Part shown: positions 25,486 to 34,179 of the stretch, one piece after another
Layout of the letters: the number at the start of each line of letters is the position of its first letter
Numbering within the stretch: position 1 is the first letter of the stretch
Assembly (NCBI RefSeq): GCF_041429795.1
Contig: NZ_CP163424.1
Location: 744,001-808,000 of the forward strand
Direction: 5' to 3'
DNA: 64,000 nt
Origin: Algimonas porphyrae
GTDB taxonomy: Bacteria > Pseudomonadota > Alphaproteobacteria > Caulobacterales > Maricaulaceae
Position numbers and translations under genes: made by a program
Notes under the pieces: model-generated
Databases searched by the model: none
What the model was told of the DNA's origin: nothing
Seen by the model: only the letters and a program-made list of their open reading frames with translations

Positions 25486-26534
25486 TCGACAGTTTCATCA
25501 TCCTGCCGGACCATGCCGGGGGCGATGCGCTTCTGGCCCGTCGCAGTCGTGACGGGATCGTCACCACACGCGGTGATGTCGTGACGCTGACCCCGCTGCT
25601 CGGGCCGCCTTATGCCGTCATTATGCCGGGCCAGTCTGTTCGTGCCTTTCTGACGGATGTGCCGGAGCGGATCAAAGGCGCTGAGCGCATCAATGTCGCC
25701 CGGTTCGCCCATGAAGATCAACTGGCGACCGATCCGGACGCGTTGCATATCGTCGTCGGGCCCGGGGACCCGGCCCTCACCCTGATGGTCGCCCGGTCCG
25801 ATATGGACAGCGTACTGCAGGCGCTCGACCCGAACAGGATGTTGGCGGATTTCGACGCGCTGGCCGGTCTGGCTGGTGAGGATATCGGTCTGCTGGACCG
25901 GGTCGTCACGCCGGGGCCGCAGGGTATGAGTGTCGACCGCGCCTGGGTGGACGGGTCCGTCACGCAGCTGGATGACGACACCATCGCACGCGCTATTTTC
26001 GACCGCTTGGATGGTGATGGCTATGTCGATCTGCGCAGTGGCGCCTATCGCCGCCGCGCGAACATTCAGGCCGGACCTTGGGCGCGGATTGCCGCCGTCG
26101 CGCTGCTCTGCTGCGTATTGGGCCTCGGATTATCCTGGGCCGATAGCCGTGCCAAGCTGCAGCAGGCGGACGCGCTGCGCGATCAGGCGAAGGCCCTCTA
26201 TACGCAACGGACGGGACAGCCCGCCCCGGATAATCTGTCACGACTGGCGCGCCTCTCGACCACGGCAGAGGCGGATGCGGCGAACTTCCTGGCCCTGTCG
26301 GACAGTCTTTTCGCCGCCCTGTCGCGCCACCCTGATATCATGGTCGAACGCCTGTCCTTCGAAGCGCGCGAAAACAGCCTGCGTTTGCGACTCATCTATC
26401 CGGGTTTCGAAGCGGCAGGGGCGCTCGAACGCACAGTCGCCGAATCCGGTGCAGTTTTCGTGACGGGCGGTGTCCGCGAACAGGGAGGGCGTTTCATCGG
26501 CGATGCCTCTCTGGCGCTGGGTGAAGCGTCATGA
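25482..26534 (+). CDS. gspL: Type II secretion protein GspL
   Basis: 350 residues, GTG start in a GTGA overlap with gspK. A cytoplasmic actin-like domain occupies about 1-195. A single membrane helix (IAAVALLCCVLGLGLSW, about 205-222) and a periplasmic ferredoxin-like domain follow. GspL links the GspE ATPase to GspM. Sequence conservation in this family is low; the assignment rests on topology and operon position. Confidence 0.9.
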   Translation: MIDSFIILPDHAGGDALLARRSRDGIVTTRGDVVTLTPLLGPPYAVIMPGQSVRAFLTDVPERIKGAERINVARFAHEDQLATDPDALHIVVGPGDPALTLMVARSDMDSVLQALDPNRMLADFDALAGLAGEDIGLLDRVVTPGPQGMSVDRAWVDGSVTQLDDDTIARAIFDRLDGDGYVDLRSGAYRRRANIQAGPWARIAAVALLCCVLGLGLSWADSRAKLQQADALRDQAKALYTQRTGQPAPDNLSRLARLSTTAEADAANFLALSDSLFAALSRHPDIMVERLSFEARENSLRLRLIYPGFEAAGALERTVAESGAVFVTGGVREQGGRFIGDASLALGEAS

Positions 26535-26992
26535 TCGCCTCGATCCGAAACTGGTGGGACGGGCGTGAGCCTCGTGAACGGCTACTGCTGAGCGTTCTGG
26601 CCGGACTGGTCGGCCTGTTCGTCCTGATTTTCCTGCTTGTTCTGCCAATTCAGTCCGCCCGCGCTGACGCGCAAATCGCGCTGGACCGGGCCAAGCAGGA
26701 GCTGGCCCTGGTCAGTCGGGTCACGCCGTCACAGGGTCCTGCGACGCCCGGCGCGCAAATTCCCTTCGACCGGACGGTCCTGATCAGCACGGCGCAATCG
26801 CGCAGCATCAAGCTGACGCGCGTCCAGCCCGCCGATGACGGGGCGTTCGCGGTCTGGATCGACGATGCCCAGACGGACAATCTGTTCGGCCTGTTCGACG
26901 ATTTGCTGGGCGATTACGCAGCGACGCTGGACCGCGCCGTCATCAGCGCGGACGCCAATGGGCGTCTCAGCGCGCAATTCACGGTGAGATAG
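26531..26992 (+). CDS. gspM: Type II secretion protein GspM
   Basis: 153 residues, ATGA overlap with gspL. A short cytoplasmic segment (NWWDGREPRERLLLSVL) leads into one membrane helix (about 19-41) and a periplasmic ferredoxin-like domain. WWDGREPRERxLL is a common GspM opening. It is the last gene of the operon; gspC, gspD and gspN do not follow. Confidence 0.92.
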   Translation: MIASIRNWWDGREPRERLLLSVLAGLVGLFVLIFLLVLPIQSARADAQIALDRAKQELALVSRVTPSQGPATPGAQIPFDRTVLISTAQSRSIKLTRVQPADDGAFAVWIDDAQTDNLFGLFDDLLGDYAATLDRAVISADANGRLSAQFTVR

Positions 26993-27052
26993 CGATTTCG
27001 GGTGTAGGTCGTGCCGGGCACGCCCAGCCAAGCCTCGTCGGGCAGTGTCGCG

Positions 27053-27859
27053 TCAGGCGTATTTTTCGCCCAGATAGACGCGCCGGACATCCTTATTGGC
27101 CCGGATCTCTTCCGGGGTTCCTTCGAACAGGGCTTCGCCCTGAAACAGGATCGAGGCGCGATCGACAATGTCGAGCGTTTCGCGCACGCGGTGATCCGTA
27201 ATCAGAATGCCGATGCCGCGCTGTTTCAGATAAAGTACAAGCTCGGAAATATCGGCAATCGCGATCGGGTCGATGCCGGTAAACGGCTCGTCCAGCAGAA
27301 TGAAGGACGGGCGAGAAGCCAGCGCCCGCGCGATCTCGACGCGTCGACGTTCCCCGCCGGACAGGGCCAGAGCGGGCGATTTTCGGATATGACCGATATT
27401 CAGCTCGTCCAGCAGGGCATCGACATTGTCGTCCCATTTGCTGCGGTCCTTTTCCGTCAGTTGCACGACGGCCTTGATGTTTTCCTCGACCGACAGGCCC
27501 CGGAAAATGCTCTGTTCCTGCGGCAGATAGCCGACGCCGAGGCGCGCGCGCTGATACATGGGCAGCTTGGTGATGTCCTGACCATCCAGCGAGATCGATC
27601 CGCGATCCGCCTCGATCAGTCCCATGATCATATAGAAACTGGTCGTCTTGCCGGCACCGTTCGGCCCCATCAGGGCGACGACTTCGCCGCGCTGCACGGT
27701 CAGAGTGATGTCCTTGACGACGACGCGTCCGCGATAGGCTTTGCCGATATTATTGGCCGCCAGCCCGGTCGCAGGCGGGGTTATGACGGTCGAAGCAGGC
27801 GCAGAGCCGCCCTGCGACAGGGGTGCGTCCACGGTCGGGCTGTCAAGCGAATCCGCCAT
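27053..27859 (-). CDS. lptB: LPS export ABC transporter ATP-binding protein LptB
   Basis: 268 residues from the ATG at 27859, two bases after the lptA stop. A 25-residue N-terminal extension precedes the ABC core: Walker A GPNGAGKTTS, Q-loop GYLPQEQSIFRG, signature LSGGERRRVEIARAL, Walker B ILLDEPFTGIDP. The LptB-specific ending (RIGILITDHRVRETLDI-type and RRVYLGEKY) is present. It energises LPS transport with LptFG. It converges on gspM. Confidence 0.95.
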   Translation of the reverse strand: MADSLDSPTVDAPLSQGGSAPASTVITPPATGLAANNIGKAYRGRVVVKDITLTVQRGEVVALMGPNGAGKTTSFYMIMGLIEADRGSISLDGQDITKLPMYQRARLGVGYLPQEQSIFRGLSVEENIKAVVQLTEKDRSKWDDNVDALLDELNIGHIRKSPALALSGGERRRVEIARALASRPSFILLDEPFTGIDPIAIADISELVLYLKQRGIGILITDHRVRETLDIVDRASILFQGEALFEGTPEEIRANKDVRRVYLGEKYA

Positions 27860-27861
27860 GA

Positions 27862-28425
27862 TCAGGAGCCTGCATCCGTGACGGCTTGTGTGTTCTTGAT
27901 CAGGATCGCGACCCGACCGTCCGATCCGCATTTGCGGCCTTGGCAATCGGAAATGACACGGGCCCGCTCGGTCGCCAGATCATAGATCAGCTTGGTTCCG
28001 CGAACCACACTGTCGTCCTGAACCAGAATGACGTCACCCGTCACTTCGAACGTATCGGTCGCGGCGGTGTAGATGCCGCGATTGCCGCGCACTTCCTGCT
28101 CGGGCGTGATATAGTAGAAATTACCGGTCGCAACGATGCGCTCAATGTCACCCGCCACTGTGCCGACAGCCGGGCCCGTCGCGCCATTGGCGGCTGCTTT
28201 GGAATAGATCACCATTTCATCGGCCAGGATCCGGACATCGTCCTGTCGGGCATCAACCTGCCCGGTCAGGGTGGTGACACCCTTCACGGATACGGCATCG
28301 TCGGCATAGAGCTGAATATTGCCGCCCGACGCGCCTGCAAACTGGGCCTGGGCCGAACTGGCCAGGAACAGGGCGAGAAGGACAATGGCCGGGAAGACTG
28401 CCAGAGGGGCTGAAATGAAACGCAT
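27862..28425 (-). CDS. lptA: LPS transport periplasmic protein LptA
   Basis: 187 residues from the ATG at 28425, preceding which is AGGACCTG; a longer frame would overlap lptC. The signal peptide ends SSAQAQ. An OstA/beta-jellyroll domain follows, with the repeated pattern INIQLYADDAVSVKG-like, VRILADEMVIYSK, IVATGNFYYIT, EVTGDVILVQDDSVVRG and LIYDLATERARV. LptA bridges the inner and outer membrane Lpt complexes. A C-terminal CQGRKC motif echoes a near-identical motif in the neighbouring LptC. Confidence 0.93.
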   Translation of the reverse strand: MRFISAPLAVFPAIVLLALFLASSAQAQFAGASGGNIQLYADDAVSVKGVTTLTGQVDARQDDVRILADEMVIYSKAAANGATGPAVGTVAGDIERIVATGNFYYITPEQEVRGNRGIYTAATDTFEVTGDVILVQDDSVVRGTKLIYDLATERARVISDCQGRKCGSDGRVAILIKNTQAVTDAGS

Positions 28426-28448
28426 GTCAGGTCCTGTTTCGTAAACGA

Positions 28449-29651
28449 CTATTGTTCGATGGTCAGAGCGACCCGGTCGCCGCTCTGGCACCCCCGGCCC
28501 TGGCACTGGCCGGAAAAGCGAATGGTTTCGGTGACTGTGTCATAGACCAGGCGGTCGGTCGAGACTGCATTGCCACCGGGCTGGACAACGGTCACATTCC
28601 CCGTGACCGTGACCTGTGTAATATCGCGCTCATACACGCCGACATCCCCGCGCACATCATTATCCTCGGTGACATAGCGGAAATTTCCGGTTCCGGTAAT
28701 TTCGCGGATCGCGCCGAGCCGGACCGAGCCGACGGAATTCGGTTCGGCGGCATCGCGCAGGATCGTCATTTCGTCCGAATAGATGGTCGAACCTTCCTGA
28801 ATGACGACGACGTCGCCCCCAAGATCGGTCGTGCCGCCATAATAGGTGGCTTGTCGTGCCGTCACATCGATCGGGCCGTCCCCGTCAAAGCCGAACAGGC
28901 GCCCGGAGGTCGCAGTCTCGCTGGCTTGTGTGCCGCGCATCAGTTCGGTGGCCGACGTGTTGCGATTGATGACGCCCGTCATGCCGTCCTTGAAGATGAA
29001 GGTGCGGTAATTGTCGACAATTTCGTAAGTCTGTCCGGTCACAGTGCCGAAATTCCCGGTGCAGCGGATCGGTTCGTCGCCGACAATCCGCTTTTCGCGG
29101 GCAAAAATCCGCGCATGCGTCGTCAGGCAGCGATAACCGTCATCGGTTTCCAGTACGACATTTTGTGGTTCTCCATCGGTCCGGTCCGGATTGGTCCGCA
29201 GATTGAGGATCTTGTTCACATCGTCATAGGTGCCGGTATCGGCTTCCACGAAGGAGCTTTCCGAGCCTTCGGCCCGGATGAATTCCAAGACGGGCAGGTT
29301 CAGCGCGACTTCGTTGCGGTTTTCGAGCTGACGCGTGGCCGATTCCGATGTCAGGTAGAATGGCAGTCCGTCGCCCGTGCGACCACTATAGCGCGGATTG
29401 ATCATGCGAACCGACGTGTCCGGGTCATCGGCAATCACGACGTCCGAACTCTGCGTCGCAAAATAGAAGGCCAACAGCCCCATCAGCGCGATCGAGGCGG
29501 CGATCAGAGCCTGACGCAAAAAGGCGATGCGTTGCGTGTGCTTGCGGGCGGCCTCCAGCGTCAGCGTCCGCTTGGGCTCCCACAGGCCCAGCGCATCGCT
29601 CGCCGCATGTGACCGCGCGGGCAGAGGGGATTGTAAAGACAAATCGACCAT
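28449..29651 (-). CDS. lptC: LptC with a C-terminal LptA/OstA-like domain (fusion)
   Basis: 400 residues, about twice the usual LptC length. A cytoplasmic segment, one membrane helix (about 47-65) and an LptC domain (NPRYSGRTGDGLPFYLTSES onward) fill the first half. From about residue 255 a second OstA-type jellyroll runs in the LptA pattern (DVTARQATYYGG, VVVIQEGSTIYSDEM, ITGTGNFRYVT, VTGNVTVVQPGG, LVYDTVTETI), ending in CQGRGC. The C-terminal part resembles the separate lptA next door, so it looks like a lptA duplication fused to lptC. It would extend the periplasmic LPS bridge. Gap to lptA is 23 bp. Confidence 0.88.
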   Translation of the reverse strand: MVDLSLQSPLPARSHAASDALGLWEPKRTLTLEAARKHTQRIAFLRQALIAASIALMGLLAFYFATQSSDVVIADDPDTSVRMINPRYSGRTGDGLPFYLTSESATRQLENRNEVALNLPVLEFIRAEGSESSFVEADTGTYDDVNKILNLRTNPDRTDGEPQNVVLETDDGYRCLTTHARIFAREKRIVGDEPIRCTGNFGTVTGQTYEIVDNYRTFIFKDGMTGVINRNTSATELMRGTQASETATSGRLFGFDGDGPIDVTARQATYYGGTTDLGGDVVVIQEGSTIYSDEMTILRDAAEPNSVGSVRLGAIREITGTGNFRYVTEDNDVRGDVGVYERDITQVTVTGNVTVVQPGGNAVSTDRLVYDTVTETIRFSGQCQGRGCQSGDRVALTIEQ

Positions 29652-29743
29652 GTCGCGCCCGCCTATAGGGAAGTCGGCCCGCCTTGGGTAGTGGCACTAT
29701 GCGTCAATGAGGGGTTTGTAAGGGTGAAAATCGACATGGCGCG

Positions 29744-31117
29744 TCAAGGGGTGGCACTGGCCGGACTGCGGATCAGATCCGGCGGCGTCCAGTCGCCGGA
29801 CAGGATCGGGGCCTGCGGGAGATAGGTCCGGAAGATCAGCGCGAAATCTCCGTCCGGTGTCGGCAGCCAGTTGGCGTCACTGGCAGGCCGATCCGGGCTG
29901 AGCTGCAAGGGCAGCTGTCCGTCATCATCCAGAACAAGGCCCGGCGTGGCGCTGTTCACCGCATGACGGTTGATCGGATTGTCGATGAAGAAGCGCCGCC
30001 CATCGGCCTCGACCGCATAGACGCTGAGCGACCAGAAGCCATCGACGGGAATCGCGTCGGGTTGCAGGGTCATGACATAATCATTCATCCCGCTCAGGCG
30101 GCGGCCCTGCGCGTCCGTGTTCGACGAAAAATAGGACGCATCCTCCACCTGCATTGCGCCGAAACCGATCAGGCTGACGGCGGCCCGCGTCGCGTCATCC
30201 GTGTCGTAGCGGCTCAGATTGTCTGGTGCCGGACGCCATCCGCTGGCCTCCGAGCGGGCCAGCAGCGCTGCCTCCAGCGCGTCCGGCATGCGGTCGAAGG
30301 CCGCGCGCCATTTCAGCTGCGTCGCCGGGCCGAGCGTGTCCCACACATCCCTTTGGCCCGGGCGCAGGCCAATGTCGGAGAAGGCGGCGGCCCGCTGCGT
30401 ATGCACATGATCGGGGGATCGTCCCAGCAGGGTGTTGACGAGGTCGAGCGCGTTCCGCGCGCTGGCGTCCGGATCGGGTGTCACGGGGAAGGGGGACAAG
30501 GGCGCAGGGTCGACCGGTTTGACCCCAATACGGGACTGAACCGCGCGGGCATCTTCCAGATCGCCCGGCCCGGCGACGAAAACGCGGGCCAGCAGCCAGG
30601 CATCCGCGCCGGGCGCGCGGATCGGCGTGATGCCGGGCGGCGTATCGCCCGTCCAGTCCGGTCCGACGATCCAGTACCGACCCGTCATGTCAGTGGTCTT
30701 CTCAGCGTCCCCATCAGCCTTCCGGCCCGTACCGACCGTGGCGATCACGTCGGAGAAAATATCCATCAGCATGACCGACACATAGCGCTCGCCCGCCTCC
30801 GGCACGATCAGTTTGACCGGCCCGCCCGACAGGTCGAGTACGGCGGACCCATAGATCGTGTCTGCGTTGGGAGCGGTCACGCTGCGGGAGCGATGATCGG
30901 CCAGATCGCGCAGATAAGCCATCTCGTTCAGCCCGACCCCGGCGGCCCTATTGCGTTGCATGACCCGGTCCATATTCAGCGCATATTGATAGGGACCGTA
31001 GGCATAGAGGGCGGCTGCGCGAAACCGGTCGCGGTCCGTCCCGCCAGCACAGGCCGTCATGCATAGCGCACAGACAAACACGACCCATCCGCGTATCTGG
31101 TTGTTCAATCCCTGCAT
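29744..31117 (-). CDS. DUF1254/DUF1214 domain lipoprotein
   Basis: 457 residues. The N-terminus has a lipoprotein signal (VCALCMTAC-A), so it is probably tethered in the periplasm. DUF1254 is recognisable from NADTIYGSAVLDLSGGPVKL, YVSVMLMDIFSDV and GRYWIVGPDW. DUF1214 is recognisable near the C-terminus (FWSLSVYAVEADGRRFFIDNP, NAVNSATPGLVLDDDG, NWLPTPDGDFALIFRTYLP). Enzymatic function is unknown in this family. Single gene, divergent from the Y-family polymerase. Confidence 0.92.
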   Translation of the reverse strand: MQGLNNQIRGWVVFVCALCMTACAGGTDRDRFRAAALYAYGPYQYALNMDRVMQRNRAAGVGLNEMAYLRDLADHRSRSVTAPNADTIYGSAVLDLSGGPVKLIVPEAGERYVSVMLMDIFSDVIATVGTGRKADGDAEKTTDMTGRYWIVGPDWTGDTPPGITPIRAPGADAWLLARVFVAGPGDLEDARAVQSRIGVKPVDPAPLSPFPVTPDPDASARNALDLVNTLLGRSPDHVHTQRAAAFSDIGLRPGQRDVWDTLGPATQLKWRAAFDRMPDALEAALLARSEASGWRPAPDNLSRYDTDDATRAAVSLIGFGAMQVEDASYFSSNTDAQGRRLSGMNDYVMTLQPDAIPVDGFWSLSVYAVEADGRRFFIDNPINRHAVNSATPGLVLDDDGQLPLQLSPDRPASDANWLPTPDGDFALIFRTYLPQAPILSGDWTPPDLIRSPASATP

Positions 31118-31176
31118 CGGCGTCCCCTCATCAAGTCATCTTATCAACATGCGGAGTCAGAATCCGCTTTTATTCT

Positions 31177-31191
31177 GTTCACTTTATGTTC
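31177..31191 (+). promoter_or_regulatory. LexA (SOS) box, GTTC-N7-GTTC
   Basis: GTTC ACTTTAT GTTC matches the alphaproteobacterial LexA operator exactly (direct repeat GTTC-N7-GTTC). It lies 87 bp before the polymerase start and in the divergent gap with the DUF1254 gene. Confidence 0.85.
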
Positions 31192-31277
31192 TAAGACACG
31201 TCGCGCATCAGCGCAGGCCGCATCACCGGAATTGGGCCCGGCGATGGTCAAGGCAGGACGATCAAGGACGACACTCC

Positions 31278-32573
31278 GTGCGCAAGCCCGAAACGATTGA
31301 ACATCTCTATCTGGATTTCGACAGCTTCTTTGCGAGCTGCGAACAGCAGCGCCGCCCGGAACTGCGCGGGCGACCCGTCGGTATTACGCCTAGCTCCGAT
31401 GCAGACGGAATGGGGGCGGGCGGCGTCATTGCGGCGTCGCGCGAAGCGAAGAAGGCCGGCATGCGTAGCGTGCTGAGCCAGCGCGATGCGCTGGAAATCT
31501 GCCCGGATATGATCTTCGTGGCGCAGGACCCGTGGTTTTATCGCAAGATGCATCACAATGCGCAGGCCGCGATCAAGCAGGTCCTGCCGATCCACAAGGT
31601 CATGTCCATCGACGAACTGTCCTGCCGTCTCGGGCCGGATCATATTCGCGATCCGCTCGGTACGGCGGCGCGGATCAAGACGGCTCTGGCCGAAGGGATC
31701 GGGGCGAGCGTGACGGCCTCGATCGGTTTTGGTCCGAATGCTCATATCGCCAAGATCGCCTGCAAGGAGGACAAGCCTGATGGCGCGACTGTCTGGCGGC
31801 CCGAGGACCTGCCCGGTGCGATGACGCATATTCCGCTTGGTGGCCTGCCCGGGATCGGCTCCGGCATGCTGACCCGCCTGGAGATCGCAGGCATTCACGA
31901 CATGAATGATCTGCTGGCGACCTCGCCGAAACAATTGCGCCGGATCTGGGGCAATGTGGCCGGGGAACGCTTCTGGCAGGCCATGCAGGGTTACGAAGTC
32001 ATCACATCGAAAACCCAGCGGTCCATGATCGGCCATGGCCGTGTCCTGCCGGCGGCATGGCGCGGTCTGGACGAACCTTATGGCTGCGCGCGTATGCTGC
32101 TGACCAAGGCGGCGCGGCGCCTGCGCCGGGAACGCTTCCGGGCCAACAGCCTCTATGTCAGCCTGAAGATCCGGCGCCGACCGGGTGATCGGGATCCGAT
32201 GCGCTGGGCCGACACGATCGACCTGCACGGCGCCCATGACGACCGGACCTGCCTCAAGGCGCTGGACGGGATCTGGCAGCGGCTGGCGCAACGCACAGCT
32301 AAACTGCCCTTCGTCAATATCGCCCATATCATGGTCAGCTTTTCCGGGCTCGAATCGGATGAGGGGCGGCAGCTGGACCTGCTGGTTGCGCAAGACCCGG
32401 ACCGGGAACGGTGGGAGCAGGTGACTCGGATCATCGATCAGGTCAATCTGGCGGCCAACAAGTCCCTCCTGACGCTGGGTCCGTGGACGCCGCCACCCGG
32501 CGGAAACGCGGGCGGCAAGATCGCCTTTACCCGCGTGCCGGAGGCCGAAGACTTCTGGGAGGATGCGCGATGA
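31278..32573 (+). CDS. dinB: Y-family translesion DNA polymerase (DinB-like)
   Basis: 431 residues from the GTG at 31278, which has AAGGA about 10 bases upstream; the frame stays open further 5' but into the SOS box. The palm residues are conserved: D13 in LYLDFDSFFAS and D112-E113 in MSIDELSCRL. A helix-hairpin-helix (LGGLPGIGSGMLTRLEIAGI) precedes the little-finger domain. The usual basic RGVVxxASYEAR segment reads GAGGVIAASREAKK, a variation that could alter the incoming-nucleotide pocket. It copies past damaged bases; LexA control is predicted. Translationally coupled to a small Cys-rich protein. Confidence 0.93.
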   Translation: MRKPETIEHLYLDFDSFFASCEQQRRPELRGRPVGITPSSDADGMGAGGVIAASREAKKAGMRSVLSQRDALEICPDMIFVAQDPWFYRKMHHNAQAAIKQVLPIHKVMSIDELSCRLGPDHIRDPLGTAARIKTALAEGIGASVTASIGFGPNAHIAKIACKEDKPDGATVWRPEDLPGAMTHIPLGGLPGIGSGMLTRLEIAGIHDMNDLLATSPKQLRRIWGNVAGERFWQAMQGYEVITSKTQRSMIGHGRVLPAAWRGLDEPYGCARMLLTKAARRLRRERFRANSLYVSLKIRRRPGDRDPMRWADTIDLHGAHDDRTCLKALDGIWQRLAQRTAKLPFVNIAHIMVSFSGLESDEGRQLDLLVAQDPDRERWEQVTRIIDQVNLAANKSLLTLGPWTPPPGGNAGGKIAFTRVPEAEDFWEDAR

Positions 32574-32839
32574 GCTGGAAGACGCGCCTGCAACTGTCCG
32601 ATCTCGGTCCGCCCGAACGGATCGAAATGATCTGCAATGGCTGCGGCCACGTGACCAAGATCCATCCGGGCGATCCGATCATTGCGCGCTATGGCCAACT
32701 CTATCTCGACGAACTGGAACGCCGCGCCCGGTGTCGCCGCTCCGCGCTCAAAGGCCAGGCGGGGGGCTGCGACGCCACCATGGAGCTTCTGCTCTGCAGC
32801 AATGAGGAGACCCACGCCTTCCAGGCCGGGATTGCGTAA
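32570..32839 (+). CDS. Small Cys-rich (zinc-ribbon-like) protein coupled to the Y-family polymerase
   Basis: 89 residues; its ATG overlaps the polymerase TGA (ATGA). Cysteines occur as ICNGCGH near residue 20, then CRR near 58, GGCDATM near 69 and CSNEET near 78, a plausible zinc site. It is basic in the middle (LERRARCRRSALK), compatible with nucleic-acid or polymerase contact. I do not recognise a named family. Context suggests an SOS-induced partner of the polymerase. Confidence 0.8.
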   Translation: MSWKTRLQLSDLGPPERIEMICNGCGHVTKIHPGDPIIARYGQLYLDELERRARCRRSALKGQAGGCDATMELLLCSNEETHAFQAGIA

Positions 32840-33467
32840 CCGCTGCGATGGTTGGACAGTGTGAGACGAGGGTCGGCCTGAGCGGACAGGATGGGACAAA
32901 CCAATCCCCGCTTGTAGCGTCAAAGACGGGCGTTGTTTCAACGCCTTGTCTCAAATTGCACCAATCCGGTCCCAGCCTGCCATTTTTCGTGCTTTCTTAG
33001 CCTCACCCGCTTCGGACACGAGAGAGTGTATGGCTCTTGGTATGAGCGGGGGTTTGGCAGGCTGGGTCGTGCGCGAGTTCATACGGCGCGCACCGCTCCA
33101 TCCGGCAAAGCGATCGATGATGAGGCTGAAGCGAGATACGAGTGGGATAATGGCAGGCTTTACACCCCTGCTTCCATGCGCCCTTCAGTCAAGAGCGGGC
33201 CGGTGGGCCGGGGCCGAAAGTCCCGCACCCGTCTATCCCCGTCCGTGGTGAGCCTATTGCAGGCCCGCGGAATCACGGCGCTTCGGGTCCGGGTGTGTCT
33301 GTCAGGCGTGCGGACCTTGTCTGCTGTAAATGGTTTTGTTTCCTACTCCCCATCAGCGGGGAAGGTCCGCGCTCGTGTCGTTCACGCGAGAGATACGGAT
33401 AATGGCCGCGGCCCAGATGCCCGGTGGGACGTGGGCGCGTGAGTCAGCAGTGATGGACGGGAGCGGC
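32840..33467 (+). other. 628-bp interval without a convincing protein gene
   Basis: Open frames exist on the plus strand (up to 169 codons from 32933), but they lack ribosome sites, start in different frames at many places and do not show the codon bias of the neighbours. I recognise no protein family in them. Several GC-rich stem-loops can be drawn, for example GCAGG..CCTGC near 33153-33171, CGGG..CCCG near 33215-33231 and CTCG..CGAG near 33372-33390. A structured RNA is possible; none of the standard ones (RNase P RNA, tmRNA, SRP RNA, 6S) could be confirmed by eye. Confidence 0.4.
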
Positions 33468-34094
33468 CTAGTCGCGGCGCATGCGATGGCTGAAAATATC
33501 GATTTCGTCCCAGCCCATCAGGTCGAGGCGGCAGCGTGTGTTGAGGAAATCGAAGCAGCTCTGCGCGACATCCAATCGACCTTCGCGCACCAGCCGGGCC
33601 GTCAGGATTGTCCGCAGCTGGTGCAGATAGAGCACGTCGGACGCCGCATAATCGAGTTGCGCCTGTGTCAGCTCGTCAGCAGCCCAGTCGCTGCTCTGCT
33701 GCTGCTTGGACAGATCGACTCCCAGCAATTCGCGCGTCAGATCCTTCAGACCATGCCGGTCCGTATAGGTGCGAACCAGGCCCGAGGCGATCTTGGTGCA
33801 GAAGATATTGTGCGTGTCGACGCCCAGATCACGCTGCATGATGGCGACGTCGAAGCGACCGAAATGAAAGATCTTGGTGATGTCTTCATTCTGCAGCAGC
33901 GCGATCAGATTGGGCGCGTCATAGGCGTCGCGGTCCATCTGAACGATATGGGCATTTCCATCGCCTGCCGAGAGTTGAACGAGGCAGAGCTTGTCACGAA
34001 TAAGGGACAGGCCTTGCGTTTCCGTGTCGATGGCGACGGCGCGGCCAAAATCGATATCGTCGGGCAGGTCGTGTTTGTGCAGATAGGTCGTCAT
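33468..34094 (-). CDS. rnd: Ribonuclease D-type 3'-5' exonuclease (single DEDDy domain)
   Basis: 208 residues, the exonuclease domain only; the HRDC domains of E. coli RNase D are absent. The DEDDy residues are D23 and E25 (AIDTETQG), D82 (GRFDVAIM), Y149 and D153 (LDYAASDVLYL). This short form is usual in alphaproteobacteria. Predicted to trim structured RNAs such as tRNA precursors. Divergent from ada. Confidence 0.93.
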   Translation of the reverse strand: MTTYLHKHDLPDDIDFGRAVAIDTETQGLSLIRDKLCLVQLSAGDGNAHIVQMDRDAYDAPNLIALLQNEDITKIFHFGRFDVAIMQRDLGVDTHNIFCTKIASGLVRTYTDRHGLKDLTRELLGVDLSKQQQSSDWAADELTQAQLDYAASDVLYLHQLRTILTARLVREGRLDVAQSCFDFLNTRCRLDLMGWDEIDIFSHRMRRD

Positions 34095-34179
34095 CCACGC
34101 GGCCTAAAGGCTCGGGCGTCTGACAACAATGCCCGATTTTCGGCGGCATGCAGATTTCGCACATGCTAGGACTGCGATC

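Noticed and set aside
33357-33374. String resembling the conserved GAGGAAAGTCCGGGCTCC of RNase P RNA
   Set aside because: About 14 of 18 bases agree by eye, but none of the other conserved RNase P blocks (such as ACAGAAA or the 3' AAGACC-type segment) is nearby, so it is probably chance.
32933-33442. 169-codon open frame in the interval before rnd
   Set aside because: No ribosome site, no recognisable family, codon use unlike the neighbours, and overlapping frames of similar length exist; not called as a gene.
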